Program-made: the position numbers and the translations under genes
Notes under the pieces: generated by a model
What the model saw: only the letters and a program-made list of their open reading frames with translations
What the model was told of the DNA's origin: nothing
Database searches by the model: none
In this document: positions 54,202 to 64,000 of the stretch, piece after piece
Position numbering within the stretch: position 1 is the stretch's first letter
Layout: each line of letters opens with the position of its first letter
Source of the DNA: Rhodanobacter glycinis
GTDB lineage: Bacteria; Pseudomonadota; Gammaproteobacteria; Xanthomonadales; Rhodanobacteraceae
Direction: 5' to 3'
Length of the DNA: 64,000 nucleotides
Assembly (NCBI RefSeq): GCF_006438785.1
Contig: NZ_RCZB01000001.1
Span: forward strand, 569,912 to 633,911

Positions 54202-55343
54202 CGTTCGACCTGAGCATGATCGGCAAACGGGCTGTGCCCCTGCAGCTCGGCGGCATAGGCGTCGACCGCCTTCGCTTCGCTGGCAAGCGCCGCCGCCACG
54301 GCGGCGCGAAAATCCGGATTCTGCAGATAGTGCCTTGAATGCGTGCGCACCGGCAGGAAACCACGCGCCAGCTTGTGCTCACCCTGGGCGCCGGGTTCGA
54401 AACGGGTCAGTTTGTTGGTGATGGCGTAGTCGATGCCGCGGTAGTAGCACAGCTCGAAATGCAGCCCGGGCACGTCCATCGAGGCACCCCAGTAGCGGCC
54501 ATACAGCACGCTGTCGCTCTGCACGAACAGCGCCATCGCGACGATGGTTTCGTCGCGGCGTGCCAGCGCGAGCTGCGCGGTCTGGCCCAGTTCGCCGAGC
54601 TGACTGAAGAACGCCGCGGTGAGTGCGGCATGATTGCCCTTCGCGTCGAACGTTTCCGTATACAGCGCATGCACCTGACGCCACTCGCCGGGGCTCAGCG
54701 TGTCGCCACTGCGCCACTCGATCGCGAGGCCGCTGGCGGCAACCTGCTGGCGTTCGCGCAGAATGTTCTTGCGCTTCTTGTGGTTCAGTGCGGCGAGAAA
54801 GTCCGGAAAGTGACGGTAGCCATGGTTGTGCCAGTGGAACTGCACGTCCGAGCGAGCCAGCCAGTTTTCATCGAACGCGGCCAGTTCGTTCGGCTGCAGG
54901 AAATTGGCATGTACCGAGGACAGCCCCATGCGGTCGGCCTCGCTGCGCATCGCCTCGACCAGCGTGCGTTGCAGGCGTGCCGTGCGTTCGTTGTTGCCGG
55001 CCAGCAGGCGCGGTCCGGGCACGGGCGAGTAGGGCACGCCATTGAGCAGCTTCGGGTAATAGTCGCCGCCGGCGCGTTCCCAGGCACTGGCCCAGCTCCA
55101 GTCGAACACGAATTCGCCATGCGAGTTGCCTTTCAGATACAGCGGCGCGGCGGCGATCAGTTGCCCTTGTTCGTACAGGCCGAGATGGTGTGCCTGCCAG
55201 CCCCACTCGGGGCGGACACAGCCGGTGTGTTCCAGTGCACTCAGGAATGCGTGCGACACGAACGGATTCGTGTCGGCGCGCAGTGCGTCCCACTCCGCGG
55301 CAGGCAGCTCGGCGATCGCGGTGTGGAAACGGATAGTCAGCAT
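54198..55343 (-). CDS. GNAT family peptidoglycan-precursor-like acyltransferase (COG3146/DUF482)
   Basis: A 381-residue protein of the COG3146-type GNAT family. Landmarks: NPFVSHAFLSALEHTGCV, then VFDWSWASAWERAGGDYYPK, then HNHGYRHFPDFLAALNHKKR, and a late FELCYYRGIDYAI. These proteins are annotated as FemAB-like or general N-acetyltransferases; their substrates are unproven. The ATG at 55343 fits the family start (LTIRFHTAIAEL). It overlaps aat by four bases, suggesting a functional link to protein N-terminal modification or degradation. Confidence 0.83.
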   Translation of the reverse strand: MLTIRFHTAIAELPAAEWDALRADTNPFVSHAFLSALEHTGCVRPEWGWQAHHLGLYEQGQLIAAAPLYLKGNSHGEFVFDWSWASAWERAGGDYYPKLLNGVPYSPVPGPRLLAGNNERTARLQRTLVEAMRSEADRMGLSSVHANFLQPNELAAFDENWLARSDVQFHWHNHGYRHFPDFLAALNHKKRKNILRERQQVAASGLAIEWRSGDTLSPGEWRQVHALYTETFDAKGNHAALTAAFFSQLGELGQTAQLALARRDETIVAMALFVQSDSVLYGRYWGASMDVPGLHFELCYYRGIDYAITNKLTRFEPGAQGEHKLARGFLPVRTHSRHYLQNPDFRAAVAAALASEAKAVDAYAAELQGHSPFADHAQVER

Positions 55344-55400
55344 GAAATGGTTATAGATGATTTTCGCCGGGTGCCTTGCAGGGGTCTGCCTGAAAGTAGT

Positions 55401-55466
55401 GAGCAAGAGCTTTCCCCCTCACCCCAGCCCTCTCCCCAGCTGTGCTGGAGGAGAGGGAGCAAGAGC
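55401..55466. repeat. hairpin repeat element flanked by 10-bp direct repeats
   Basis: The core CCCTCTCC-CCAGC-TGT-GCTGG-A-GGAGAGGG (55428-55457) folds into a 13-bp stem with one bulged A and a three-base loop. Immediately before it is the C-rich run CCCCCTCACCCC. The whole unit is bounded by identical GAGCAAGAGC copies at 55401-55410 and 55457-55466, which look like a target-site duplication or terminal repeat. The consensus (CCCTCACCCC ... GAGAGGG) resembles a short palindromic repeat found in many proteobacterial intergenic regions. It lies right after the trxB stop and may also help terminate trxB. Confidence 0.65.
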
Positions 55467-55467
55467 A

Positions 55468-56469
<1,002 letters not shown>

Positions 56470-56594
56470 TCATTCGCTGCAGCCCCCGGCACGGTTTCCT
56501 CAAGCGAGGCTAGCGGGCGATGGCGGGTTGCGTGACCCCGCAAGGATGGGGAATACCCTCGGCCGATTCAAGGTAGGCGACAGATTCAACGACC

Positions 56595-56617
56595 CCATCG
56601 CGGTGTCAGCGCGATGG
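56595..56617 (+). promoter_or_regulatory. leader hairpin upstream of ald
   Basis: A perfect 8-bp inverted repeat CCATCGCG / CGCGATGG with a 7-nt loop (GTGTCAG), ending 31 bp before the ald start codon. A second weaker hairpin (GCGGGT / ACCCCGC, 56523-56541) precedes it. There is no U tract after the main hairpin, so it is not a classic terminator. It may set translation or be part of a regulatory leader. Confidence 0.45.
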
Positions 56618-56648
56618 ATCTACAACGTTCCCACAGGATTCTTTTTCC

Positions 56649-57713
56649 ATGCGTATCGGCATCCCCTCCGAAACCAAGACCCTTGAAGGTCGTGTTGCTC
56701 TCGTTCCCGCCGCCGCTGCCGACCTGGTGCGCCGTGGCCATGAAGTGTTCATCCAGGCCGGTGCGGGCCTGAAGAGCGGCTTTGCCGACGAAGCCTATGT
56801 CAGGGAAGGCATCAAGATCGTGCCTGACGCCGCCGCGTTGTACGAGGCCGGTGAGCTGATCGTCAAGGTGAAGGAGCCGGTTGCCGGCGATCTGGCACTG
56901 CTGAAGAAACACCACCTACTGTTCTGCTACCTGCATCTGGCGGCCGAACCGGAGTTGACGAAGAGCCTGCTCGCGATCGGTCTGACCGGTGTGGCGTTCG
57001 AGTCGGTGGAAGAGAACGGCGGTTTGCCGCTGCTGTTGCCAATGTCGGTGATCGCCGGCCGCATCGCCACCCAGATCGGCACCACGCTGCTCCATCGTCC
57101 ACAGGGCGGCAAGGGCAAATTGCTGGGCGGCATGGCTTCCACTCCGCGTGGCAAGGTCGTGGTGCTCGGTGCCGGCGCCGCCGGTGGTGCCGCTGCTGCG
57201 CTGGCTGCCGCTGCAGGTGCCAACGTGGTGGTGTTCGACAAGCGTCAGGACCGCCTGGCCGAGATGATGGCGATGGGCCCGAACGTCACCGCTCTGTACG
57301 CCTATGAATCGTCGGTGGCGGAGGAAGTGCGTGACGCCGATATCGTGGTCGGTGCTGTGCTGGTGCCCAGCGCCAAGGCGCCGCGGGTCGTCACTGAAGC
57401 CATGGTCAAGACGATGGAGCCCGGCAGCGTGCTGGTCGATATCGCGATCGACCAGGGCGGCTGCTTCGAGACCTCGAAGCCGACCACCTGGGAAAAGCCG
57501 ACCTATGATGTGCACGGCGTGACGCACTTCTGCGTGACCAACATGCCGGGTGCGGTGCCGCAGACCTCGTCGGTGGCGATCTCCGCCGCGATCCTGCCGT
57601 ATGTGCAGCGTCTGGCCGCCGGCAACGAGTGGCGCGAGTTTGCCCCGCTGAGCGGCGGCATCAATGTCGATGGCGGCAAGCTGGTACATCCGGCGTTGCA
57701 AGGTATGCTCTGA
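56649..57713 (+). CDS. ald: alanine dehydrogenase
   Basis: A 354-residue alanine dehydrogenase / PntA-like N-terminal fold protein. Residues 1-130 form the substrate domain with [24 protein letters not shown] and YLHLA; residues 135-290 the NAD domain with [20 protein letters not shown]; the tail has [18 protein letters not shown]. It interconverts L-alanine and pyruvate plus ammonia with NAD. It is about 15 residues shorter than many Ald proteins. It has a long structured leader and ends 44 bp before ftsK. Confidence 0.9.
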   Translation: MRIGIPSETKTLEGRVALVPAAAADLVRRGHEVFIQAGAGLKSGFADEAYVREGIKIVPDAAALYEAGELIVKVKEPVAGDLALLKKHHLLFCYLHLAAEPELTKSLLAIGLTGVAFESVEENGGLPLLLPMSVIAGRIATQIGTTLLHRPQGGKGKLLGGMASTPRGKVVVLGAGAAGGAAAALAAAAGANVVVFDKRQDRLAEMMAMGPNVTALYAYESSVAEEVRDADIVVGAVLVPSAKAPRVVTEAMVKTMEPGSVLVDIAIDQGGCFETSKPTTWEKPTYDVHGVTHFCVTNMPGAVPQTSSVAISAAILPYVQRLAAGNEWREFAPLSGGINVDGGKLVHPALQGML

Positions 57714-57757
57714 CCCTGTCCGGAACGAGCCGGTCCAAAAAAGGGAAGCCCTCCAAG

Positions 57758-60085
57758 GTGGCGCGAAGCGCGAACGTCAAACCACAACCGAAGGAAGGCC
57801 TCAGCGAGGAGCTGAAGCGCCGGCTGCGTGAAGCCGGCGCCCTGCTGTTGCTGCCACTGGCGCTGTATCTGCTGGTGTGCCTGTTCAGTTACAACGCCCA
57901 TGACCCCAGCTGGACGAATGCCGGCCAGCTGGAGCATGCGCGCAATTTCGGCGGCACCGTCGGTGCGTACGTCGCCGATCTGCTGCGCTGGATCTTCGGT
58001 TTGGTGGCCTATTGCTTCCCGTTGCTGCTGCTGTTGCTGGGCGTGCAGGTGCTGCGCCAGCGCGGCGAGCAGCCGGTACATCCGTGGGAGCCGGCGCTGC
58101 GCCTGATCGGCTTCGTGTTCTTCTTCATCACGGGCCCCGCGCTGCTATACCTCAATTTCCATGACGATCCGGTGCTGCCGCAGGGCGTCGGCGGCATCAT
58201 CGGTGTGTGGGTCGGCGACGCCCTGCTCAGCGCGTTCGGCGCCAAGGGTGCGCCGCTGCTGTTGCTGGCGCTGTTTCTGATTGCGGTGACGCTGGCCACC
58301 GGTCTGTCCTGGTTCAAGGTGATGGACTGGACCGGACAGGGCGTATTGCGGCTGTTGGCGTGGGCCCGCGGCAAACTGCGTGAGGCGCCGCAGGCGATGG
58401 CTGCGCGACAGGCGCGCACCGAGCGCGATGTGGTCAAGAAAGCAGATGCGGTAAAGCAGGCCAAGCGCGAGCCAGTGCGTATAGAGCCGCCACCCGCACC
58501 GGTGACCAAGAGCGAGCGGGCCAAGCTGGAAACCCAGATTCCGCTGTTCGTCGGTGCCGCCACACCGGGCGAACTGCCGCCGCTGTCGCTGCTGGATGAA
58601 GCACCGCCGCAGGGGCCGGGTTATTCCGAGGAAACCCTCGAAGTGCTTTCGCGCCAGGTCGAGTTCAAGCTGAAGGATTTCAAGATCGAGGCCAAGGTGG
58701 TCGGGGCCTATCCGGGCCCGGTGATCACCCGTTTCGAGATGGAGCCGGCACCAGGCATCCGCGGCTCCCAGGTGTCGAGCCTGGACAAGGACATCGCGCG
58801 CGGCCTGTCGGTGGTCAGCGTGCGCGTGGTCGACGTGATCCCCGGCAAGAACGTGATCGGGCTGGAGATCCCCAACACCCACAAGCAGATCGTGTATCTC
58901 TCGGAGATCCTGCGCTCGGACAAGTACGACCAGTTGAAATCGCCGCTGGCGCTGGCGCTGGGCAAGGACATCGGCGGCAAGCCGGTGGTGGTCGATCTGG
59001 CCAAGATGCCGCATCTGCTGGTCGCCGGCACCACCGGTTCAGGCAAATCCGTCGCGGTCAACGCGATGGTGCTGAGCCTGCTGTACAAGGCCAGCGCAAA
59101 AGACGTGCGGATGATCATGATCGACCCGAAGATGCTGGAGCTCTCGGTCTACGAGGGCATCCCGCACCTGCTGGCGCCAGTGGTCACCGACATGAAGGAG
59201 GCCGCCAACGCCTTGCGCTGGTGCGTCGCCGAAATGGAGCGCCGCTACAAGCTGATGGCCGCCGTCGGCGTGCGCAATCTCGGTGGTTTCAACAAGAAGG
59301 TGAAAGACGCCGAGAACGCCGGCCAGCCGCTGCTCGATCCGTTGTTCCGACCGAATCCCGACATGCCGAATCTGGCGGCCGAACCGCTCGAGCCGCTGCC
59401 GTACATCGTGATCATCATCGACGAATTCGCCGACATGATGATGATCGTCGGCAAGAAGGTGGAGGAACTGATCGCCCGTCTCGCGCAGAAGGCGCGTGCC
59501 GCCGGCGTGCATCTGATCCTGGCCACGCAGCGCCCGTCGGTAGACGTGATCACCGGCCTGATCAAGGCGAACATCCCGACCCGCATCGCGTTCCAGGTGT
59601 CATCCAAGATCGACTCGCGCACGATCCTCGACCAGAGTGGCGCGGAAGCGCTGCTCGGCCACGGCGACATGCTGTACCTACCGCCGGGTACGGCCACACC
59701 GGAGCGTGTGCACGGCGCCTTCGTCGACGATCACGAGGTGCATCACGTCGTCGCCTGGCTGAAATCGCAGGGCGCGCCGCAGTACATCGAGGGTGTGCTG
59801 GAAGAGGCGCAACCGACCAGCGACGGCAAGTTCATCAACGACTCCGGTTTGCCGCAGGATGGCGAGGAGGGCGGTGGCGATGCCGACACGCTGCTGTACG
59901 ACAAGGCCGTGGCGGTGGTTACGCAGACGCGGCGCGCCTCGATCTCCGGCGTGCAACGCCACCTGCGCATCGGCTACAACCGCGCCGCGCGACTGGTCGA
60001 GCAGATGGAGCAGGACGGCGTCGTCAGCGCCCCTCAGCACAACGGCAATCGCGAAGTACTGGCGCCGCCGCCACCCAAGAACTGA
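57758..60085 (+). CDS. ftsK: DNA translocase FtsK
   Basis: A 775-residue FtsK. Four or five N-terminal helices (about residues 25-200) form the septal anchor, followed by a short basic/Pro linker. The motor domain has Walker [13 protein letters not shown] (about 424) and Walker [17 protein letters not shown]-terminal gamma winged helix (about 700-760: [20 protein letters not shown]) binds the KOPS sites. It pumps chromosomal DNA and activates XerCD at dif. I place the start at a GTG (57758) because upstream sequence overlaps ald; the start is not certain. Confidence 0.92.
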   Translation: MARSANVKPQPKEGLSEELKRRLREAGALLLLPLALYLLVCLFSYNAHDPSWTNAGQLEHARNFGGTVGAYVADLLRWIFGLVAYCFPLLLLLLGVQVLRQRGEQPVHPWEPALRLIGFVFFFITGPALLYLNFHDDPVLPQGVGGIIGVWVGDALLSAFGAKGAPLLLLALFLIAVTLATGLSWFKVMDWTGQGVLRLLAWARGKLREAPQAMAARQARTERDVVKKADAVKQAKREPVRIEPPPAPVTKSERAKLETQIPLFVGAATPGELPPLSLLDEAPPQGPGYSEETLEVLSRQVEFKLKDFKIEAKVVGAYPGPVITRFEMEPAPGIRGSQVSSLDKDIARGLSVVSVRVVDVIPGKNVIGLEIPNTHKQIVYLSEILRSDKYDQLKSPLALALGKDIGGKPVVVDLAKMPHLLVAGTTGSGKSVAVNAMVLSLLYKASAKDVRMIMIDPKMLELSVYEGIPHLLAPVVTDMKEAANALRWCVAEMERRYKLMAAVGVRNLGGFNKKVKDAENAGQPLLDPLFRPNPDMPNLAAEPLEPLPYIVIIIDEFADMMMIVGKKVEELIARLAQKARAAGVHLILATQRPSVDVITGLIKANIPTRIAFQVSSKIDSRTILDQSGAEALLGHGDMLYLPPGTATPERVHGAFVDDHEVHHVVAWLKSQGAPQYIEGVLEEAQPTSDGKFINDSGLPQDGEEGGGDADTLLYDKAVAVVTQTRRASISGVQRHLRIGYNRAARLVEQMEQDGVVSAPQHNGNREVLAPPPPKN

Positions 60086-60154
60086 CGGCTGGCGTCCATT
60101 AAGCGATTGCTGCGCACACTGCCAGCCTTCGCAGTCATGTTCCAAGGGAATCCG

Positions 60155-60820
60155 ATGAAACGCTTCATGCTTGCGGTCACTGCTTTCGTGCTGATGCTTT
60201 CGCTGGCCGCCGTGGCGCAAGCCGCCACCGGTCCGGCGCGTGCCCGGCTGGACACGTTCGCCACCGGCCTGCATTCGCTCACCGGGCTGTTCACCCAGTC
60301 GCTGACCGACATCAACGGCCACAGCAGCAAGACCAGTTCCGGCACGCTGGCGCTGGAAGCGCCGCGCCAGTTCCGTTGGGACACGCTGGCGCCGTACAAG
60401 CAGACGATCGTGGCCGATGGCAGCCGGGTGTGGATGTACGACCCGGAGCTGGAGCAGGTCACCGTGCGCATCCAGAGCACCGAGGAGGCACACAGCCCGC
60501 TCACCGTGCTGACCGACGTCAAGCAGCTGGACAGGAACTTCAAGGTTGCCGAACAGGGCGAGCACGATGGTCTGGCCTGGCTGCGGCTCACGTCCACCGC
60601 GAAGGATCCGCAGTTCGACTACGCCGACCTCGGTTTCGACGCGAACGGCCTGGCGCGGATGACGTTCCGCGACCAGCTCGGCTCGACCACCGACATCCGT
60701 TTCTCCGGTTGGCAGCGCAATGCGTCGATTCCGGCGTCTGCCTTCAACTTCGTGCCACCGAAGGGCGCCGACGTGATCGGCGACGTGCCGGTGATCAGCA
60801 CCCAGCCGCTGAAGGACTGA
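60155..60820 (+). CDS. lolA: outer-membrane lipoprotein carrier LolA
   Basis: A 221-residue periplasmic chaperone. A signal peptide (MLAVTAFVLMLSLAAVAQAA) is followed by the LolA half-barrel: FTQSLTDINGHSSKTSSGTL, then APRQFRWDTLAPYKQTIVAD, then VWMYDPELEQVTVR. It carries lipoproteins from LolCDE to LolB. The ATG at 60155 is chosen for the signal peptide; GGGAA lies upstream. It follows ftsK by 70 bp, an arrangement common in this order. Confidence 0.93.
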   Translation: MKRFMLAVTAFVLMLSLAAVAQAATGPARARLDTFATGLHSLTGLFTQSLTDINGHSSKTSSGTLALEAPRQFRWDTLAPYKQTIVADGSRVWMYDPELEQVTVRIQSTEEAHSPLTVLTDVKQLDRNFKVAEQGEHDGLAWLRLTSTAKDPQFDYADLGFDANGLARMTFRDQLGSTTDIRFSGWQRNASIPASAFNFVPPKGADVIGDVPVISTQPLKD

Positions 60821-60829
60821 TCGGCGAAC

Positions 60830-61342
60830 CTAGCCGGGGCGCTGCCGGGTGATCTGCAGCAGGCCCTGCAGCAGCGCCTGCGGCGTGGGCGGGCAGCCGT
60901 TGACCACGGCATCGACCGGGATGACGGCACTGATCGGGCCGCGCGTCGCGTAGTTCGCACCGAACACGCCGCCACAGGCGCCGCAGTCACCGACCGCCAT
61001 GACCCATTTGGGATCGGGCATCGCCTCGTAGGTGCGCCTGAGCGCCTGCTCCATGTTGACCGAGACCGGGCCGGTGACCAGCAGTACGTCGGCGTGTCTC
61101 GGACTGGCCACGAACGCGATGCCGCTGCCCTCGAGGTTGTAGTACGGGTTGGACAGCGCATGGATCTCCAGCTCGCAGCCGTTGCACGAGCCGGCATCGA
61201 CATGGCGGATGCGCAGCGCGCGCCCGAATACCGCTTGCAGGCTCCGCTGCAATTTTTCCAGCGGTGCTTCGGGCGCTTCGGATCGCGGCAGCGCTTCGCT
61301 GAGGATGCCGGTGCGACGAATGCGGGTCAGGATATCGAACAT
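60830..61342 (-). CDS. hydrogenase-4-like small subunit (HyfI/NuoB family)
   Basis: A 170-residue NuoB/HyfI-type iron-sulfur subunit. The N2-like cluster ligands are all visible: Cys 53 and 56 in GSCNGCELEI, Cys 120 (GDCGACGG, also 123) and Cys 150 in NGCPPTP. It would pass electrons to or from the large subunit at 61350-62894. The first 45 residues are a short helical extension typical of HyfI. It is the last gene of the complex on this strand, 7 bp after the large subunit. It is convergent with lolA. Confidence 0.87.
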   Translation of the reverse strand: MFDILTRIRRTGILSEALPRSEAPEAPLEKLQRSLQAVFGRALRIRHVDAGSCNGCELEIHALSNPYYNLEGSGIAFVASPRHADVLLVTGPVSVNMEQALRRTYEAMPDPKWVMAVGDCGACGGVFGANYATRGPISAVIPVDAVVNGCPPTPQALLQGLLQITRQRPG

Positions 61343-61349
61343 GCTGGCA

Positions 61350-62894
61350 TCACCCGTCGTGACCGCTGTAGGCGAGGTTGAATGATTTGTTGATGAGCGG
61401 GAAGTCCGGCACGATGTTGCCGTGGATCGCGTACTCCACAAGCGGCCAGTTCTGCCACGAGGGGTCATGCGCGTGGCAACGCCGCACGCGATTGTCCGCT
61501 GCCGTTTCCAGCGCGATCAGCACCGGGCCGCGCCAACCCTCGATCAGGCCAAGTCCCAGTCGACCGGTCGCTGCTGTCGGCAGCGTGATCAGGCTGGGCC
61601 CCGCCGGAAGCGTCTCGAGTAGCGACCGGCACAGTCGCAACGACTCGATGATTTCGTCGAAGCGCACCAGCACACGGGCGGCGACGTCGCCGCCGAAACG
61701 CAGGACGCGCCTGGGCCGCAGCCAATCGTAAGGTGGCCACGGCAGATCAATCCGCACGTCCTGCGCGGTGCCGGAAGCGCGCCCGGCCAGGCCGAGCGCG
61801 CCATGCGCCCTGGCCAGCTCGGGACTGACCTGGCCGGCATCGCGGAAGCGGTCCTGCAGGCCGGCATGGTCGTCGTAGATGGTGCGCAGTGTGGCCACGG
61901 CCTGTTCCAGCATCGTCGCCTCATCGAGCATGGCGCGGATCGCGTGCATGCCAAGGTCGGTGACGACTCCGCCGGGAACCAGATAGTCGAACAGATAGCG
62001 CTTACCGAAAGCCTCCTGATTGAGGCGGAGCAGCTGCTCCTTCAGGCTGGAGAACTGCACCAGCCCGAACGCCAGGCCCGCGTCGTTGCCGAGCGCACCA
62101 AGGTCACCCAGGTGATTGGCCAGGCGCTCGCGCTCGAGCGCCAAGGCCCGCAGGGACGCGGCGCGGCGGGGCAGCTCGGTATCCGTGATCGACTCCAGCG
62201 CGGCGCAGTAGGCCCATGAAAATGCCACCGTGCTGTCGCCGCAGATCCGTGCGGCCAGATGATGGCCTTCCGCCAGCGGCAGTCCTTCGAAGCGTTTGGC
62301 GATGCCTTTGTGGGTATAGCCCAGGCGCGCTTCCAGGCGCAGCACTTTTTCGCCCACCACGGAAAAGCGGAAATGCCCCGGCTCGATCGTGCCGGCGTGC
62401 ACCGGACCCACGGCGATCTCGTGCACCCCGTCGCCACTCACCGGCACGAAGGAGTACGGCGCCGGTTCCACCGGAAACGTTTGCGTGGAATCGCTGTCCC
62501 GACGCAGCGGAAAGTGATCATCGGGCCATCCGCCATGACGCAGCCATGGGCGGCGGTCGCCCGCGTCGGGCTGCAGCCCCAGCAGGTCGTATACGGCACG
62601 CTGCAGCCGGTCGGCTACCGGGAACCACCCAGCCAGCGACGGGTACACCGGTGTGGCCGCGGGCATCGCATGTTGCAGCAGCAGCACGTGATCGGGCAGC
62701 AGGAAAGCGGCGAAGATGCGGAACATGCCGTCGACGTCCCGATCATCGGCGCCCCACAGCGCAAGCAGACAGGCGTCCAGGTCGCGCAGGCTCTGCGCGC
62801 TCTGCGACCACTGCGCGGCATCGACCAATACGCGGCGCACCGCCACATTGGCGGGTAACCGGGTGCCTTCGCGTTCGAGAAAGTCAGTGGACAT
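61350..62894 (-). CDS. hydrogenase-4-like large subunit lacking Ni ligands (HyfG/HycE family)
   Basis: A 514-residue fusion of a NuoC-like N-terminal domain (about 1-160) and a NuoD/[NiFe]-hydrogenase large-subunit domain (about 165-514). The usual first nickel motif RxCGxC is here RICGDS (near residue 217), and the second motif DPCxxC is DPSWQN (near 475). Only one of the four cysteine ligands is left, so a NiFe active site is unlikely. The GHFRF and LGYTHKGIAKRFEG segments are standard. It pairs with the small subunit and the antiporter-like HyfF, suggesting a membrane complex with ion pumping but without hydrogen chemistry. Confidence 0.85.
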   Translation of the reverse strand: MSTDFLEREGTRLPANVAVRRVLVDAAQWSQSAQSLRDLDACLLALWGADDRDVDGMFRIFAAFLLPDHVLLLQHAMPAATPVYPSLAGWFPVADRLQRAVYDLLGLQPDAGDRRPWLRHGGWPDDHFPLRRDSDSTQTFPVEPAPYSFVPVSGDGVHEIAVGPVHAGTIEPGHFRFSVVGEKVLRLEARLGYTHKGIAKRFEGLPLAEGHHLAARICGDSTVAFSWAYCAALESITDTELPRRAASLRALALERERLANHLGDLGALGNDAGLAFGLVQFSSLKEQLLRLNQEAFGKRYLFDYLVPGGVVTDLGMHAIRAMLDEATMLEQAVATLRTIYDDHAGLQDRFRDAGQVSPELARAHGALGLAGRASGTAQDVRIDLPWPPYDWLRPRRVLRFGGDVAARVLVRFDEIIESLRLCRSLLETLPAGPSLITLPTAATGRLGLGLIEGWRGPVLIALETAADNRVRRCHAHDPSWQNWPLVEYAIHGNIVPDFPLINKSFNLAYSGHDG

Positions 62895-62906
62895 GCAGGC
62901 ACTCCA

Positions 62907-64000
62907 TCAACCGGCCATCAGACGGGCGGCCAGCCGGTACCACTCGGCCAGCGCCGGCGGTATGTACACGCCCAGCATCAGCACGATCGCCAGATGCACG
63001 AATACCGGCACCAGCGCCGGCGAATGCGGCAGCGGCCTGGCATCGGTATCGCCGAACACCATCGGCTGAACCCGGCTGAAGATGGCGGCAAAAGCGACCG
63101 CCAGCGCGATCAGCAGGATCGGCGTGGCCCACGGATGATCGCGCATCGCGGTGGTGAGGATCAGGTACTCGCTGGCGAACACGCCGAACGGCGGCATGCC
63201 CAGAATCGCCAGCGATCCGAGCATCAGTCCCCAGCCGACGCTGGGATGCAGCGCCAGCAGGCCGCGGATGCCGTCCATGCGCTGGGTGCCGGCGCTCTGC
63301 GCGGCGTGACCGGCGGTGAAGAAGATCGCCGACTTGGTCAGCGAGTGCACCGTCATGTGCAACAGCCCGGCGAAATTCGCCACCGGCCCGCCCATGCCGA
63401 ATGCGAACGTGATGATGCCCATGTGTTCGATCGATGAATACGCGAACAGCCGCTTGATGTCGCGCTGACGCCACAGGTAGAAGCTGGCCAGCAGGGTCGA
63501 CAGCAGTCCGAAGCCCATCAGCATGTGGCCGGGCAGCGCTGAATGCAGCGCGCCATCGGCGAGGATCTTGCAACGCATGACCGCATACAACGCCACGTTC
63601 AGCAGCAGCCCCGAGAGCACCGCCGACACCGGGGTCGGGCCTTCGGCATGCGCATCGGGCAGCCAGTTGTGCAGCGGCGCCAGCCCGACCTTGGTGCCGT
63701 AGCCGACCAGCAGGAACACGAACGCCAATCCCATCACCCGCGGCTCCAACTGACCCTTGACCGCGTCTAGGTGGGTCCACAGCAACGCGTCCATGTCGCT
63801 GCCGCCCAGCAGCCCCTCGGCAGCCACGTACAGCAGGATCGTGCCGAACAGCGCCAGCGCGATGCCGACACCGCACAGGATGAAATACTTCCACGCGGCC
63901 TCGATGCTGGCACGCGTGCGGTACAACGACACCAGCAGCACCGTCGACAGCGTGGCCGCCTCCATCGACACCCACAGGAAGCCCATGTTGTTGGTGGTGA
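62907..64000 (-). CDS. hydrogenase-4-like membrane subunit (HyfF/MrpD antiporter family), 5' end outside window
   Basis: The last 359 or more residues of a proton-channel subunit related to HyfF, NuoL/N and MrpD. At least ten hydrophobic helices are present. Conserved ion-path residues include the Lys in VGYGTKVGLAPLHNWLPDAH, the helix HMTVHSLTKSAIFFTAGH and the Lys/His in RLFAYSSIEHMG. The frame continues through the window edge; a Met at 63986 is internal, as the preceding TTNN fits the family. It ends 12 bp before the large subunit gene. Confidence 0.86.
   Translation of the reverse strand, partial: TTNNMGFLWVSMEAATLSTVLLVSLYRTRASIEAAWKYFILCGVGIALALFGTILLYVAAEGLLGGSDMDALLWTHLDAVKGQLEPRVMGLAFVFLLVGYGTKVGLAPLHNWLPDAHAEGPTPVSAVLSGLLLNVALYAVMRCKILADGALHSALPGHMLMGFGLLSTLLASFYLWRQRDIKRLFAYSSIEHMGIITFAFGMGGPVANFAGLLHMTVHSLTKSAIFFTAGHAAQSAGTQRMDGIRGLLALHPSVGWGLMLGSLAILGMPPFGVFASEYLILTTAMRDHPWATPILLIALAVAFAAIFSRVQPMVFGDTDARPLPHSPALVPVFVHLAIVLMLGVYIPPALAEWYRLAARLMAG

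Overview
The window is about 64 kb of GC-rich, densely packed chromosomal DNA from a gammaproteobacterium. The best fit is the order Xanthomonadales (Lysobacterales), most likely a Rhodanobacter/Dyella-type member of the Rhodanobacteraceae. I infer this from protein style, the trxB / ftsK / lolA neighbourhood, a ccoNOQPHIS cluster and a YehS-type DUF1456 gene. No IS element, prophage, CRISPR array, rRNA or tRNA gene was found.

Layout. 1-11 kb is an accessory metabolic region: exported hydrolases, a LysR regulator, an isochorismatase-like hydrolase overlapping a GlxA-type AraC regulator, a FAD hydroxylase with an NAD-dependent reductase/epimerase, and a small PepSY-like exported protein with its own terminator. 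11.0-12.7 kb is a plastic spot. It holds the C-terminal stub of a LysR gene butted against the C-terminal stub of a zinc alcohol dehydrogenase (a deletion scar), followed by a two-gene cassette that I recognise as a Tse2-type toxin and its Tsi2-type immunity protein. 12.8-18.9 kb (minus strand) carries a VWA lipoprotein, an ECF sigma factor, a membrane-anchored anti-sigma-like protein, a YigZ/IMPACT protein and an ABC exporter. 19-20.6 kb holds yehS, an unknown exported protein with a good terminator, a degenerate second copy of the yehS 3' end, and a small Cys-rich protein. 20.7-27.3 kb is a copper/silver efflux operon (head protein, cusC, cusB, cusA, cusF).

27.6-44.9 kb mixes an EamA exporter, a very large glycosidase-like / deacetylase / glycosyltransferase fusion, a lipase-like hydrolase, a YdcF protein, an intact YahK-type alcohol dehydrogenase with a divergent AraC regulator, an aldehyde dehydrogenase, a TPR sulfotransferase, xseA, a cardiolipin-synthase-like protein and an acetyl-CoA hydrolase/transferase family protein. 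44.9-50.9 kb is a complete cbb3 cytochrome oxidase operon (ccoN-O-Q-P-H-I-S) with a candidate Fnr/Anr box upstream. ispG, an HD-GYP protein, an aat/GNAT pair, trxB, alanine dehydrogenase, ftsK and lolA follow. The right edge enters a hydrogenase-4-like membrane complex whose large subunit lacks the nickel-binding cysteines.

Themes. The high-affinity oxidase, the copper-handling operon, the CcoI copper pump and the hydrogenase-related complex all point to respiratory flexibility at low oxygen. The most striking item is the stand-alone Tse2/Tsi2-like pair beside a deletion scar, with no type VI secretion genes in view.
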